A DNA stretch of 64,000 nucleotides from DATEAV01 sp964575425 (GTDB lineage Bacteria; Chloroflexota; Anaerolineae; Anaerolineales; E44-bin32): positions 6,877 to 70,876 of the forward strand of contig CAZNRD010000012.1 of NCBI GenBank assembly GCA_964575425.1, in the 5' to 3' direction. Below the pieces are notes generated by a model. The model made no database searches. It was not told where the DNA came from and worked only from the letters and a program-made list of their open reading frames with translations. Both the position numbers and the translations under genes were made by a program. Position 1 is the stretch's first letter, and each line of letters begins with the position of its first letter. Positions 8,045-17,069 of the stretch are shown here, piece after piece.

Positions 8045-9101
8045 CCAGCTTCACCACGGCCTCAAGGTGAGTCGGGCGGTCGGGATCCAGCCCCACAGCC
8101 AGGGCACGTTCATAGGCCATGAGATGCAGCAGGGGGAGGTAGAGAGGTGCGCGCCACACCTCGGGCAGCGACTCTTCCAGAGGGATCAGGGTGTCACACA
8201 CCTCCGCCAGCGCGGGGTTGGCCGATGGCGCCAGCGCCAGCGTACTCGCGCCCAGCGCGCGCATGTCTGCCAGGACTTTGCGTTCCTGCGCCTCGGCCTC
8301 GCTCATCAGGCCGATGACAAGGCTCCCTGGAGCCACCAGCGACATCGGGCCATGGCGGAACTCCAGGAAGTGGAAGGCTTCCGCATGGCACAGGGACATC
8401 TCTTTTGTCTTCAGCATCGCCTCGCTGGCAAGGCCGAAAAGTGATCCGCCTCCCAGATAGAAGAAGGTGTTGAGAGATCTCTGGCGGCCGAGCGCGACGG
8501 CGATCTGGCGATGGTCGCGCAGCAGGCGCTCGCCGGCGGCGACGAGGTGGGCAGTTGAGTCGGCGGCCTGGTCGGGCGCCAGCAGCCAGGCCACAGCAAG
8601 CATCATGCTGGTGAAGGACCGCGTCTGGGCGATGCTCTCTTCCTGGGCGGCAGGGATATCGATGACCCAACGGCAAGCCCGTGCCAGTTCACTGCAGGGG
8701 TAGCAGGTGACGGCCAGCGTGTCACCATGGCCGGCCGCCCGGAAAGCCTCCAGGGCGTGCATCGTCTCGCTGGTCTCGCCCGAACGCGAGATCGCCACCA
8801 GCAGGGTGGGGCGGCCGGGCCGGACCCAAGTTGAGCCGTGGAGCCAGAGATCGGAAGCAGGCGCGGCGCGGGCCACAGCGTCGTGGGACCGCTGGCATTC
8901 ACGCGCCGCCCACAGGGCAAGGTAGTGCGTCGACCCGCAGCCGGTGAAGAGGATCTGGTCGTAGGCCGTCAGATTCGGTAGGTCCTCTCGATTTCTGGCA
9001 CCCAGGTCGGCGAGGGTCTGCTCCCATACTCGGGGCTGGGAGAGGATCTCGGTGAGCGTGTGCTGGCCGGGCGTGATTTGGATCGTTGTCTCTCGGCTCA
9101 T
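8037..9101 (-). CDS. Two-SIS-domain sugar isomerase / probable aminosugar-phosphate deaminase
   Basis: A 354-residue protein with two SIS domains: YDQILFTGCGSTHYLALWAA through ISRSGETSETM in the first, and FLGGGSLFGLASEAMLKTKEM with FRHGPMSLV in the second. This resembles the isomerase half of GlmS, AgaS and the NagB-II/GlmD deaminases. With NagA and a PTS in the same operon and no NagB of the classical type in the window, the likely role is deamination of GlcN-6-P (or GalN-6-P) to a ketose phosphate. The start at 9101 lies 10 bases after the regulator gene ends. Confidence 0.85.
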   Translation of the reverse strand: MSRETTIQITPGQHTLTEILSQPRVWEQTLADLGARNREDLPNLTAYDQILFTGCGSTHYLALWAARECQRSHDAVARAAPASDLWLHGSTWVRPGRPTLLVAISRSGETSETMHALEAFRAAGHGDTLAVTCYPCSELARACRWVIDIPAAQEESIAQTRSFTSMMLAVAWLLAPDQAADSTAHLVAAGERLLRDHRQIAVALGRQRSLNTFFYLGGGSLFGLASEAMLKTKEMSLCHAEAFHFLEFRHGPMSLVAPGSLVIGLMSEAEAQERKVLADMRALGASTLALAPSANPALAEVCDTLIPLEESLPEVWRAPLYLPLLHLMAYERALAVGLDPDRPTHLEAVVKLDE

Positions 9102-9111
9102 TGGGTCAGCC

Positions 9112-9876
9112 TCAGACCTGGAGGACGCGGACGCCCATAGCTTCCAGCGTGGCCACGATCTCGGGTGGGGCCTTGACATCGGTGACGATCAGGTGAGCGG
9201 CGGTGACGGGGGCGGTGCGGCTGGCGGCGACATGGCCGAACTTGGTGCTGTCGGCGACGACGATCGTTTGCTCCCCGATGGCCAGAATCGCCCGGTCGGT
9301 CATCAGCTCCTGCATGTGATCGCTGGTCAGGCCGTGTTCGGGGTGGATGCCTCGCATGCCGAGGATCACCCGGTCGACGCGCATGTCGCGCATGGCAGCC
9401 TCGGCGAAGTGACCGATGAGGGAGAGCTCAGAGCGTCGCAGGAAGCCGCCGACAACGACGACGGTGATAGCGGGTGAGGGGACCAGGGCATTGATGACGG
9501 TGAGGGCATTGGTGACGACGGTGAGTCGATCACGCCAGGCCAGGGCGCGGGCCACGGCCAGGGCCGTGGTGCCCGATCCGATGAAGACGGTCTCGTCGGG
9601 CTGGATCATCTCGGCCACGGCGCGCCCGATCCGGTCTTTGACCTCGGCCTGCTCGTCCATGCGCTGCAGCATGGGGGGTTCGGCCAGATTCCGGCGGCGG
9701 AGCGGGAGCACTGCGCCGCCGTGCGTGCGTTCGAGCAAGCCTCGCTGGTCCAGTTCGCGCAGGTCGCGGCGAATGGTCATCTGGGCCACCTCGAGCCGCC
9801 TGGCAAGTTCGGCGACCGTGGCCTGGCCTTCGCGCTGCACGATGTCTAGGATGGAGCGCAGCCGGCTCTCGCGCAT
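9112..9876 (-). CDS. DeoR/GlpR-family transcriptional regulator
   Basis: A 254-residue protein with an N-terminal winged helix-turn-helix (RLRSILDIVQREG, then VAELARRLEVAQMTIRRDLREL) and the family hallmark ERTHGGAV. It has a C-terminal effector domain with IGSGTTALAVARAL and the DRVILGMRGI region. The ATG at 9876 is chosen because an upstream ATG at 9942 directly abuts the -10 element of the promoter. DeoR proteins usually respond to a phosphosugar. This one heads the amino-sugar PTS operon and probably represses it. Confidence 0.9.
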   Translation of the reverse strand: MRESRLRSILDIVQREGQATVAELARRLEVAQMTIRRDLRELDQRGLLERTHGGAVLPLRRRNLAEPPMLQRMDEQAEVKDRIGRAVAEMIQPDETVFIGSGTTALAVARALAWRDRLTVVTNALTVINALVPSPAITVVVVGGFLRRSELSLIGHFAEAAMRDMRVDRVILGMRGIHPEHGLTSDHMQELMTDRAILAIGEQTIVVADSTKFGHVAASRTAPVTAAHLIVTDVKAPPEIVATLEAMGVRVLQV

Positions 9877-9942
9877 CGGGACCTGAGCGCCGGCCTTCCG
9901 CGAGAACGCCCGCGGTTGGTCGGCCTTGTGGGTTTCCAGCAT

Positions 9943-9970
9943 ATTGTAACGGGAACAGTTCGAATGTCAA
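9943..9970 (-). promoter_or_regulatory. Sigma-70 promoter of the amino-sugar PTS operon
   Basis: Read on the minus strand, TTGACA (9970-9965) and TACAAT (9948-9943) are 16 bases apart. Transcription would start near 9936, leaving about 60 bases of leader before the regulator ATG at 9876. It is the only strong promoter seen upstream of the seven-gene operon. Confidence 0.65.
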
Positions 9971-9997
9971 CAAATCGCACAATCTCGCACATGTCAA
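9965..9997. promoter_or_regulatory. Candidate DeoR-type operator with direct repeats
   Basis: TCGCACA occurs twice, 10 bases apart (9975-9981 and 9985-9991), flanked on each side by TGTCAA (9965-9970 and 9992-9997). The left TGTCAA is the -35 box of the operon promoter. Direct repeats on one helical face overlapping the -35 are a common operator layout for DeoR-family repressors. Binding is not demonstrated by the sequence. Confidence 0.4.
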
Positions 9998-10255
9998 GAT
10001 TGCTCTTCCTGAGCCATTCCATTTGATTAGTGATCGAGTTTCTCGCCTCTTTGGCGATGAGGTTATTGGACTTCCGTTCCTGATCGGCCGTCCCACTGGA
10101 GGCCAGCGGTGTGCAGCCGGGTGGTCAGCGCAGAGGCGGTCGCTACCCTGGTCACCTGTGGTGATCAGCTGGGGGTGCCGCGGACCGCCATCCAGCCGCA
10201 CCACCCGGTCCGGGCGTTCCCCGACATCTCAGCCCCTTCGAACTTGCATGAGCAT

Positions 10256-10396
10256 CGGGATCCCCTCAAGTACCTCACGTCGTTCCTGTGCTTCGACGCC
10301 GGCGGACTCTTGCGCAACGGCCGATGGAGGCCACCTGACTGCTGGAGTGGAGGCCGTCCCCGTTGGCAGCGTCGCGGGGGCGTACCAGACTCATAG
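10256..10396 (+). pseudogene. Decayed C-terminal fragment of an ABC-2 permease
   Basis: The translated segment HRDPLKYLTSFLCFDAGG (from 10253), continuing into LLRNG, closely matches DPLKYFTPFRYFDAGELL and LLRNGH in the permease at 2808-3602. The nucleotides remain recognisably alike past 10340, after which the frame is lost; a TAG sits at 10394-10396. No start codon, no ribosome-binding site and no upstream homology remain. The surrounding gap (9998-10467) holds nothing else I recognise. Confidence 0.7.
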
Positions 10397-10467
10397 ATGG
10401 CCCGATCATCCGTGCATCTGACGGTGGCGCGGACCCCCACACCCGCCAGAACCGGGCAGCGAACGAA

Positions 10468-10497
10468 AAGGCCCAGCGGTTGATGCCGCTGGGCCTT
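10468..10497 (-). terminator. Rho-independent terminator after the galactan importer operon
   Basis: A perfect 12-base stem (10468-10479 with 10486-10497) closes a 6-base loop. On the minus strand the stem ends in CCTTTTCG. It lies 18 bases past the stop of the last permease gene at 10516 and marks the end of the gan-type operon. Confidence 0.85.
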
Positions 10498-10515
10498 GTG
10501 TCTTCGTCGGACAGG

Positions 10516-11409
10516 TCAGCCCTTCACGGCGCCTTGAGTCAGGCCGCCGACAATCTGATCCTGCAGGGCATAGTAGATGACCATGATAGGCAGCGCGCCC
10601 AGCAGTGCGCCGGCCGCGAAGACCCCCCACCGCTCCTGGAACTGCGCACCGGCGAATCGCTGAAGGCCGACCATCAGGGTGTACTGCTCGGTGCTCTTCA
10701 GCAGCACTCGCGCCAGCACGAACTCGCCATAGGTCGCGATGTAGTTCAGGATGGCGATGACGATCAGGATCGGTCGGAGCAGCGGCAGGATCAACCGCGT
10801 GAAGATCTGCCAGTTGCTGGCCCCCTCCACCATGGCGGACTCGTCAATGTCTCGCGGGACGGTGTCAAGGAAACCTTTCATCAGCCAGATGTTGATGCCC
10901 ATGGCTCCGCCCAGGTACACCAGGATCAAGGCGGTGTGGGTGTCGAGTCCCAGGAAGGGCAGGATGTCTCCGAACTGCGAGACCATCAGGAATATGGCGA
11001 CCAAGGCCAGCAGGCCCGGAAACACATTGATCAGCAGGATGGCTTTGAGCATCGTCTGGCGGCCGCGGAAGCGGAAGCGCGAGAAGGCATAGGCAGCGAT
11101 GGTTGTGATGGAAAGGGAGAGCAGGGAGGTGATCGAGGAGATCTTGATCGAATTTCCGAACCAGGTCCAGAACGGGAACTGAACGGAGCTCAGCAGCTGC
11201 CGGTAGTTGCCAAGGCCTGCGTTCTTCGGGATCAAGGTCTGAGTGGCCAGGCTTCCGGCGGGGCTGAGGGAGGCCGAGAGCACCCACAGCATGGGGAAGA
11301 CAGAGAAGACGATGAGGACGATGGCGAGGAGCAGGCGCATGGAGATGCTGAGTCTTCGCTGTGCCCGGGCAGAGGATTGGAACCTTTGGAGGGCGGCGGT
11401 TCTAGACAT
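10516..11409 (-). CDS. ganQ: Galactooligosaccharide-type ABC transporter permease (MalG family)
   Basis: A 297-residue MalG-type permease with six predicted spans. The cytoplasmic EAA loop is ESAMVEGASNWQIFTRLILP, which docks the shared ATPase. The protein ends GGLTQGAVKG, as many MalG homologues do. The ATG at 11409 has GAGGAGG at good spacing and overlaps the upstream permease gene by 8 bases. The ATPase subunit (MsmX/UgpC-like) is not encoded here, as in the Bacillus gan operon. The ganQ name rests on its place beside GH42 and GH53 genes. Confidence 0.88.
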   Translation of the reverse strand: MSRTAALQRFQSSARAQRRLSISMRLLLAIVLIVFSVFPMLWVLSASLSPAGSLATQTLIPKNAGLGNYRQLLSSVQFPFWTWFGNSIKISSITSLLSLSITTIAAYAFSRFRFRGRQTMLKAILLINVFPGLLALVAIFLMVSQFGDILPFLGLDTHTALILVYLGGAMGINIWLMKGFLDTVPRDIDESAMVEGASNWQIFTRLILPLLRPILIVIAILNYIATYGEFVLARVLLKSTEQYTLMVGLQRFAGAQFQERWGVFAAGALLGALPIMVIYYALQDQIVGGLTQGAVKG

Positions 11410-13003
11410 TCTCACTCACCTCCTCCCACATGCGGGTGTAGCGGAACTGGAAGAGGGTGACGGCGCCCACGATGAAGAAGATGATGATGGTGATGGCGGA
11501 GGCGAAGCCATACTTCACGCCGCGGCTGGCGGAAAAGGCCAGGTTGTACACGTAGCTGATCAGGATGTCCGTGTGCCCCGCCGGGGTGGGGGTGTTGGGA
11601 ATGGGAGGGCCGCCGGCGTTGAACAGGTAGATCAAATTGAAGTTGTTGAAGTTGAAGGTGAACGAGGCGACCAGCAGCGGCCCGACGGCGACCAGCAGCA
11701 GCGGCAGAGTGATGTGCCAGAACTGCTGCCATGGGCTGGCTCCATCCACCTGCGCGGCGGCGTAGTAGTCCTCGGAGATGGACTGCAGCGCCCCGCTGCA
11801 GATCAGCATGAAGTAGGGATAGCTCAGCCACAGGTTGATGAGCAGGATGGCGATCTTGGCCCACCATTGATCGGTGAACCAGGGCGGTGCCCAGCCAAAC
11901 AGGCTCTCGAGAACGCGGTCAATGACACCCAGCTCCGGATTCAGCATGGCGCGCCAGACCAGGATGGTGATCAGGGCAGGAACGGTGTAGGGAACGATCA
12001 GAAGGGACCGGATCGCCTTCTTGAGCGGGAAAGATGGTTCGTTGAACATGATGGCGATGAGGAGCCCCAGCGAGAAGTTGAACAGCAGACTGAAGAAGGC
12101 GAATCCGAAGTTCCAGCCGATGATGCGCACCAGGGGGCCGCGCAAGGCGGGGCTGGTGAAGAACTCCCGGAAGTTGGACAATCCCACCGGCTCGACAAAG
12201 CCCGGTCGAAGCGCCTTGCCGTCGGGTGAGGTGAATGTGCCGCGAAGGTTGCGGTAGACGACCCCGGTCTCCTGGTTGATCATTGCATCCCGATCGGGAT
12301 CGTAGACGTAGAGCGGCAGCAGCTCTGCCGCCTCCGATGGCGATCGGACCTGGATGGTTCTGGGCTCCTCGCCAAAGCGGATTTCGGTGAGGTTGCGATC
12401 GGCCGCAGCGACGATGGAGCTCAATCTCTGATAGCCCTCGATGGTTGTGGGAATGCCGCGCACATCGAACTCCCCGATGCCCGCCTCCCCCGGTTGAGGC
12501 TGGGTGAGCGGCTCACCGGGCTTCGCCAGGTATCCATCCCCTTCGGGGTCTCTCAGCCAGAGGGCGTAGTCCCCTTCGGGAGAGCGGAAGGCCGTCCAGC
12601 TGTAGGGCACGCCGGTTTCCGGGAGATAGTGCTGTTTCAGAAGCTGGGCAACGGCCTGTTCTCTTGTCACGAGATGCCCCTCCCCGTAGTTGGTGAAGGA
12701 CACCCAGACCGTGAAGAAGATCGGGTAGATCGTAAACAGCGCCATCAGCACCAGCCCAATGATCATCCAGCGGAGCGGGTATGCCTGCTGGCGCAGGAGG
12801 ACAACATTGACAACGATCGTGATGATGAGAATCGCCGCTGCCAACGGGTAGTAGCCCAAGGCAAGCAGTCTGTCCAGGAACCAGACGACGACCGCGTCGG
12901 CGGCGATCAAGACTGCCAGGCGCGGGAGTTGCGAAATGATTCGCATGGAGAAAGAGGACTCAGCCCGGAGGACGGCCTGGGAGGCACCGACAGCCATGTC
13001 CAT
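11402..13003 (-). CDS. ganP: Galactooligosaccharide-type ABC transporter permease (MalF family)
   Basis: A 533-residue MalF-type permease. Membrane spans near residues 30-110 are followed by a large soluble extracytoplasmic domain, roughly residues 110-270, comparable to the MalF P2 domain that contacts the binding protein. The permease core then contains the EAA loop YYAAAQVDGASPWQQFWHIT. It pairs with the MalG-type protein downstream and the lipoprotein encoded upstream. The stem-loop at 13036-13071 separates it from the binding-protein gene. Confidence 0.9.
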   Translation of the reverse strand: MDMAVGASQAVLRAESSFSMRIISQLPRLAVLIAADAVVVWFLDRLLALGYYPLAAAILIITIVVNVVLLRQQAYPLRWMIIGLVLMALFTIYPIFFTVWVSFTNYGEGHLVTREQAVAQLLKQHYLPETGVPYSWTAFRSPEGDYALWLRDPEGDGYLAKPGEPLTQPQPGEAGIGEFDVRGIPTTIEGYQRLSSIVAAADRNLTEIRFGEEPRTIQVRSPSEAAELLPLYVYDPDRDAMINQETGVVYRNLRGTFTSPDGKALRPGFVEPVGLSNFREFFTSPALRGPLVRIIGWNFGFAFFSLLFNFSLGLLIAIMFNEPSFPLKKAIRSLLIVPYTVPALITILVWRAMLNPELGVIDRVLESLFGWAPPWFTDQWWAKIAILLINLWLSYPYFMLICSGALQSISEDYYAAAQVDGASPWQQFWHITLPLLLVAVGPLLVASFTFNFNNFNLIYLFNAGGPPIPNTPTPAGHTDILISYVYNLAFSASRGVKYGFASAITIIIFFIVGAVTLFQFRYTRMWEEVSENV

Positions 13004-13035
13004 ACCTCCGTTGTATCGCTCAGCCAGAACGGAAT

Positions 13036-13071
13036 GGAGTGAAGGCCGAGGAGGCCCCCGGCCTTCACTCC
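13036..13071 (-). promoter_or_regulatory. Intercistronic stem-loop between binding protein and permease genes
   Basis: Arms 13036-13048 and 13059-13071 are perfect 13-base complements around a 10-base loop. It sits in the 79-base gap downstream of the binding-protein gene and has no T-tract. This fits a 3'-end-stabilising or attenuating hairpin that lets the binding protein be made in excess over the permeases. Confidence 0.75.
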
Positions 13072-13082
13072 AAACACATGGA

Positions 13083-14645
13083 TTACTTTGTCTCGGCTTT
13101 CACCAGGTGTGTCTCCGGATCGTAGGTGAAGGTCACGGTGCTGGCGGAGGTCAGGCTGAGGGTGTAGTTGGGCCCGTCCCGAGATCCGTCGGAGCCGTAG
13201 TTCACGGTCCAGGCGCCGTCCAGGGCGACCTTGTACTGGTAGTCGCCTGCGGGCAGCTGAACGGTGAGTCGATAGAGCCCATCATCACCCTGCTCCATCG
13301 CGGTCGCTTTGCAGGCGGGATCCCAGTCGGCGCCGCATCCGGCCAGATCCTGGTAGTCGCCGGGCAGGTTCACCATACCCGCCAGCGCGCCCTGGATCAG
13401 GGCACGGATCTGGTTCGCCGCGTCCGTCATGGCGTCCTTGGGGGTCTGCTTACCCGTGACTGCGAGGGTGATGCCATTGTCCGCCGCGCTCCAGACCGAG
13501 CCCATCTCGGGGATGTTGGGCATGGGCATTGCATTGGCGCCAGCCTGTCCCATCGCCTTCAGGTCAGGATCTTCTGTCCTCTCGAGGACCGGCTTGAAGG
13601 CAGACGGACGGTTTCCGGTCTCGTACAGCCGCTGCATCAGGTCCTCGGTGGCGATGTACTCGGTCAGGAACGCCTGCGCCAGCAAGACGTTCTCGCTGTA
13701 GGGGTTGATCATGAAGCCCTGCACGCCCATGAAGGGAGCGCCGTTGTCGGGGAAGAAGGGCGCCACAGCATAGGGCACACCGGAGGCGCGAATGCGATCC
13801 AGCGCCCACGGGCCAGCCATGAGGAACGGGATCTGGCCCGTCTCGAAGAGCGAGTGGGCGGTTTCGTAGTCGAAGGTCTCGGGCATGAGGCCCTCTTCGA
13901 CGGCCGCTCTCATCCACGTGATTGCTGCGATCTCGCCCTCGCTGTCCAGGCCGACGTCGTTGGGATTCCAGGCGCCATTCTCGTCCACGCCGAAGATGTA
14001 GCCGCCAAAGGCCGTCTGGATCGGAAGGGCATTGTACAGCGGCCCGGTCGAAATGGCGGTCGCGTATTGGATCTTGCCTTCGGCCTTCAGGGCGCGGGCA
14101 ACCTCAAGGACGCCGTCCCAGGATGTCGGCGGCTCAGGCACCAGGTCGGTGTTGTAGAAGAACCCGAGATTCTCGGTGGCGTAGGGCAGGCCGTACAGCT
14201 GGCCGTCGGTGTAGGTGAAGGCGTCCAATGCGGTCTCGACGAACAGGTCTTGCTTGTCGCCCAGGTCGATGGGGGCAGCGAGGCCGCTCTCGACCAGGCC
14301 GCCTAACCAGTCGTGGACGCCGATGTAGATGTCGGGGCCCTCACCGGCAGGCACCGCGATGAGCACCTGCGCGCGGATGTCCTGGACCACACCCAGATCC
14401 TCGACGATGAGCTGCACGCCGTAGTCAGTGAGGAGCTCATCGGCGAGATCGAGCAGGATGGGCGTGCGGGTGTCATCGGCCCAGATCCTCAAGGTGGCCG
14501 TGGGTTCTGCCGGTGCCGCAGTGGTCGCCGTGGGCTGAGCGGGCTGTGCCGGCGCTGCCGTTGGTGTCGCGGCCGGCTTGCAGCCTGCCAGCGCGAAGAC
14601 GACGAGCGCCGAAAGGACAATCAAGTTCAAGCCTTTCTGCTTCAT
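13083..14645 (-). CDS. ganS: Sugar-binding lipoprotein with C-terminal X25-like domain
   Basis: A 520-residue extracellular lipoprotein. The signal ends in the lipobox FALAGC (Cys22), followed by an Ala/Pro/Thr-rich linker to about residue 48. Residues about 50-425 are a MalE-type binding protein (ILLDLADELLTDYGVQLIVE, WDGVLEVARALKAEGKIQYA, PFLMAGPWALDRIRASGVPYA). The last ~90 residues contain GADWDPAC, LPAGDYQYKVALDG and TYDPETHLV, the pattern of the X25 modules found in amylopullulanases. This fusion is unusual; MalE proteins normally end without it. The module may bind polysaccharide. AAGGAG precedes the ATG. Confidence 0.88.
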   Translation of the reverse strand: MKQKGLNLIVLSALVVFALAGCKPAATPTAAPAQPAQPTATTAAPAEPTATLRIWADDTRTPILLDLADELLTDYGVQLIVEDLGVVQDIRAQVLIAVPAGEGPDIYIGVHDWLGGLVESGLAAPIDLGDKQDLFVETALDAFTYTDGQLYGLPYATENLGFFYNTDLVPEPPTSWDGVLEVARALKAEGKIQYATAISTGPLYNALPIQTAFGGYIFGVDENGAWNPNDVGLDSEGEIAAITWMRAAVEEGLMPETFDYETAHSLFETGQIPFLMAGPWALDRIRASGVPYAVAPFFPDNGAPFMGVQGFMINPYSENVLLAQAFLTEYIATEDLMQRLYETGNRPSAFKPVLERTEDPDLKAMGQAGANAMPMPNIPEMGSVWSAADNGITLAVTGKQTPKDAMTDAANQIRALIQGALAGMVNLPGDYQDLAGCGADWDPACKATAMEQGDDGLYRLTVQLPAGDYQYKVALDGAWTVNYGSDGSRDGPNYTLSLTSASTVTFTYDPETHLVKAETK

Positions 14646-15074
14646 CTTACGTGGCTCCTTTTCATGGGTTTTCTAGGACGTTGGGTGTGACGATGTGGCG
14701 TCTGCTAGTAGGGCGGATCCTTGCCTTGTGCTGTGGGTGAGCACTCGCAGTTCTTCTCCCTTCACCTCCTCGTGTTTCTCGGCTGGCCTTCATGGGCATG
14801 TTGAGTGTACCACAGCCGTCGGCCCAAGCGAAACCAATGCTAGGCCGGCTGTTGGCTGCGGAGAGGTGGCCCGGGGATCGGCAGCTGTGGAGGAAGGCGG
14901 CCTGCCTGATTCCAGGGTGCCCGACTGCCCGGCGAGGGCCAGAACCTGGCGTCCATTTCCCTCGCTTCCTTGGCGCTGCCCGCTCCCCGGCTCACAGAGC
15001 TGATTTGACAGAATTCCTTGGTATGCCTGTTGGCCAGGGGCACGCGATCGCTTCGCCAGAGACCGGGCTAGTCC
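14646..15074 (-). promoter_or_regulatory. Leader and gap upstream of the binding-protein gene
   Basis: This 429-base gap between the GH42 and binding-protein genes contains no convincing gene. The minus strand carries AGGAGGTGA (14770-14762), a full complement to the 16S rRNA tail, about 117 bases before the start codon and without a usable ATG behind it. A GTG-initiated frame of 23 codons could start nearby and would stop about 35 bases before the lipoprotein gene. A weak TACACT -10 candidate lies further upstream. Confidence 0.35.
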
Positions 15075-17069
15075 TCAGGCCTCAACAACCTGCACATCCC
15101 GCGGGCCCACCAAAACGCTCCTCCCCTGGACACCTGCGGCCACCGGCTCATCGGTGAAGTTGAGCAGGATGAGGTGAGGCCCCCGCCTGGATGCGATCAG
15201 GCCATCCGGCACAGTGGCCTGGGCGACCAAGCCGGCCTGTTCGGCCAAATAGGCCAGGATGGCTTCGGCCTGCGCACCGGTCGGGTGCCAGCCCAGGTAG
15301 AAGAGGCGGCCGGTCCTCGACTTGCGCTCCGTCAGCGCTGCGCGGCCGCTGAAAGGCCCCGAGGTGTAGTCGGCACGGACCTGGATTGCCGAGCCGCCTG
15401 GATCGAGAGCTTCGGCCCAGACCGCGGCTGGCCCCTTGAGGCCCGGGATGCTGGAACTGAGATCGTAGCCGACACCGGGCGGGAGGGAATGCCAGTCACG
15501 CACTGTGACGCCGACGAGGTCTCGCAAGACCCCAGGCAGAGGCAGATCGGTGAAGCGATTGCTCCTGGTCTTGCAGCCCGATCGAACCCCGAGCAGGACC
15601 GACCCGCCAGCCTGCGCGAAGGCTTTGAGGGAGCCAGCCAGCTGTTCCGTGGCCAGGGCGGCGGTCGGGGCGATGACTACCCGGTACGGGCTGAGGTCTG
15701 CATCCGTCGAGACGATATCGGCCGGCAGCCCCAGCCGCTGCAGAGCACGGTAGTAGACAAAGAGGTGGCGCATGTAGTCGAAGTCGCGGTGGTGGGGCTG
15801 CAGTTGGATGGCCCAAAGCGAATCATAGTCGAGCAGAAGGGCGACCTGCGCTTCGTGCGGGGAAGATGCAATCTGGGCCATCAATGCTCTTTCCGCCTTC
15901 ATTGCCTCGAGGTCGGCATAACCCGCGGCAGGCGAGGCGTCGTGATGGAACAGGCCGGAATGGAATTGTTCCTGGGCATAGAGGCCGGCCCGCCAGCGGA
16001 AGTACAGCACCGCCTCGGCGCCCGAGGCCAGCGCGTGCCATGTCCACAGGCGCACCGTGCCGGGTCGGATGGCGGTGTTGTAAGCGCTCCAGTTGACGTT
16101 CCCACACTGTTGCTCCATGACCCAGAAGGGACGGTGCTGCTTGAAGCCGCGCATCAACGTGTAGGCGAAGCCGGTGACGAAGGGATCGCCGACGTCATGG
16201 GCGTAGGCCGGCCGAGACTCGTGAGGCATGTAGAGCCCGGGACTGGGCTCGGCATGGCCGGTCGGGTAGGAGCTCATGGAGACGAGGTCCAGCGGCCGGG
16301 CAAGGTCGTGATAGTCCAGATCGGTGAACTGGCTCATGAAGTTCGTCGTCACGAACTGAGCGTCGGAGATCAGCGACTTGAGGACGGAGAGTTGTATGTG
16401 CTGATAAGCAACGTATGCGTCCGAGGAGAAGCGGTAGTAGTCCAGAACGTGGCTGGGGTTGGGCTCCGCGACGGTGAGGTTGGGGGGATCAATCTCGTCC
16501 CAATCCCGGTACGTCTGGCTCCAGAAGATTGTGCCCCAGGCCTCGTTCAGGTCGTTGATCGTTCGGTACTTGTCCTCCAGCCAATGGCGAAACGCGATGG
16601 CGCAGGTCTCGCAGTAGCAGCGTGCGGTGCCATGGCAGCCAAACTCGTTGTCGATCTGCCAGCCGACAACAGCAGGGTGGCTGCCATAGCGGGAGGCCAT
16701 TGCCTCGACGATGCGCGCGGTGTGCTGGCGGTATGCTGCGCTGTTGGGGCAATAGTGCCGTCGCGAGCCGGGACGCCGACGTCGGCCCTGGGCATCCACC
16801 GGGGGGATATCCGGGTGCTTCCGGCAGAGCCAGGGGGGCGGGGATGCGGTTGGCGTGCCGAGGATGATTCGAAGGCCCTCGCCGGCCAGGACCTCAATCG
16901 CCCGGTCGAGCCAATCCCAGGTGAACTGGCCCTCCCTGGGCTCCATCGCCGCCCAGGCGAACTCCGCAATTCGGACCAGTGAGATGCCTGCCTGGCGCAT
17001 GAGCGCGGCATCTGTCGGCCAGCGTTCCTGCGGCCACTGTTCGGGGTAGTAACAGACTCCTAGCTGCAT
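15075..17069 (-). CDS. ganA: GH42 beta-galactosidase
   Basis: A 664-residue glycoside hydrolase family 42 enzyme of normal length. It opens MQLGVCYYPEQWPQERW, typical of the family. The acid/base is Glu142 in GWQIDNEFG and the nucleophile is Glu319 in FWVMEQQCG. CYCETC (around residues 151-156) with Cys107 resembles the structural zinc site. There is no signal peptide, so it acts in the cytoplasm on imported beta-galactosides. It lies between the GH53 endo-galactanase and the importer genes and would hydrolyse imported galactooligosaccharides to galactose. Confidence 0.95.
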   Translation of the reverse strand: MQLGVCYYPEQWPQERWPTDAALMRQAGISLVRIAEFAWAAMEPREGQFTWDWLDRAIEVLAGEGLRIILGTPTASPPPWLCRKHPDIPPVDAQGRRRRPGSRRHYCPNSAAYRQHTARIVEAMASRYGSHPAVVGWQIDNEFGCHGTARCYCETCAIAFRHWLEDKYRTINDLNEAWGTIFWSQTYRDWDEIDPPNLTVAEPNPSHVLDYYRFSSDAYVAYQHIQLSVLKSLISDAQFVTTNFMSQFTDLDYHDLARPLDLVSMSSYPTGHAEPSPGLYMPHESRPAYAHDVGDPFVTGFAYTLMRGFKQHRPFWVMEQQCGNVNWSAYNTAIRPGTVRLWTWHALASGAEAVLYFRWRAGLYAQEQFHSGLFHHDASPAAGYADLEAMKAERALMAQIASSPHEAQVALLLDYDSLWAIQLQPHHRDFDYMRHLFVYYRALQRLGLPADIVSTDADLSPYRVVIAPTAALATEQLAGSLKAFAQAGGSVLLGVRSGCKTRSNRFTDLPLPGVLRDLVGVTVRDWHSLPPGVGYDLSSSIPGLKGPAAVWAEALDPGGSAIQVRADYTSGPFSGRAALTERKSRTGRLFYLGWHPTGAQAEAILAYLAEQAGLVAQATVPDGLIASRRGPHLILLNFTDEPVAAGVQGRSVLVGPRDVQVVEA

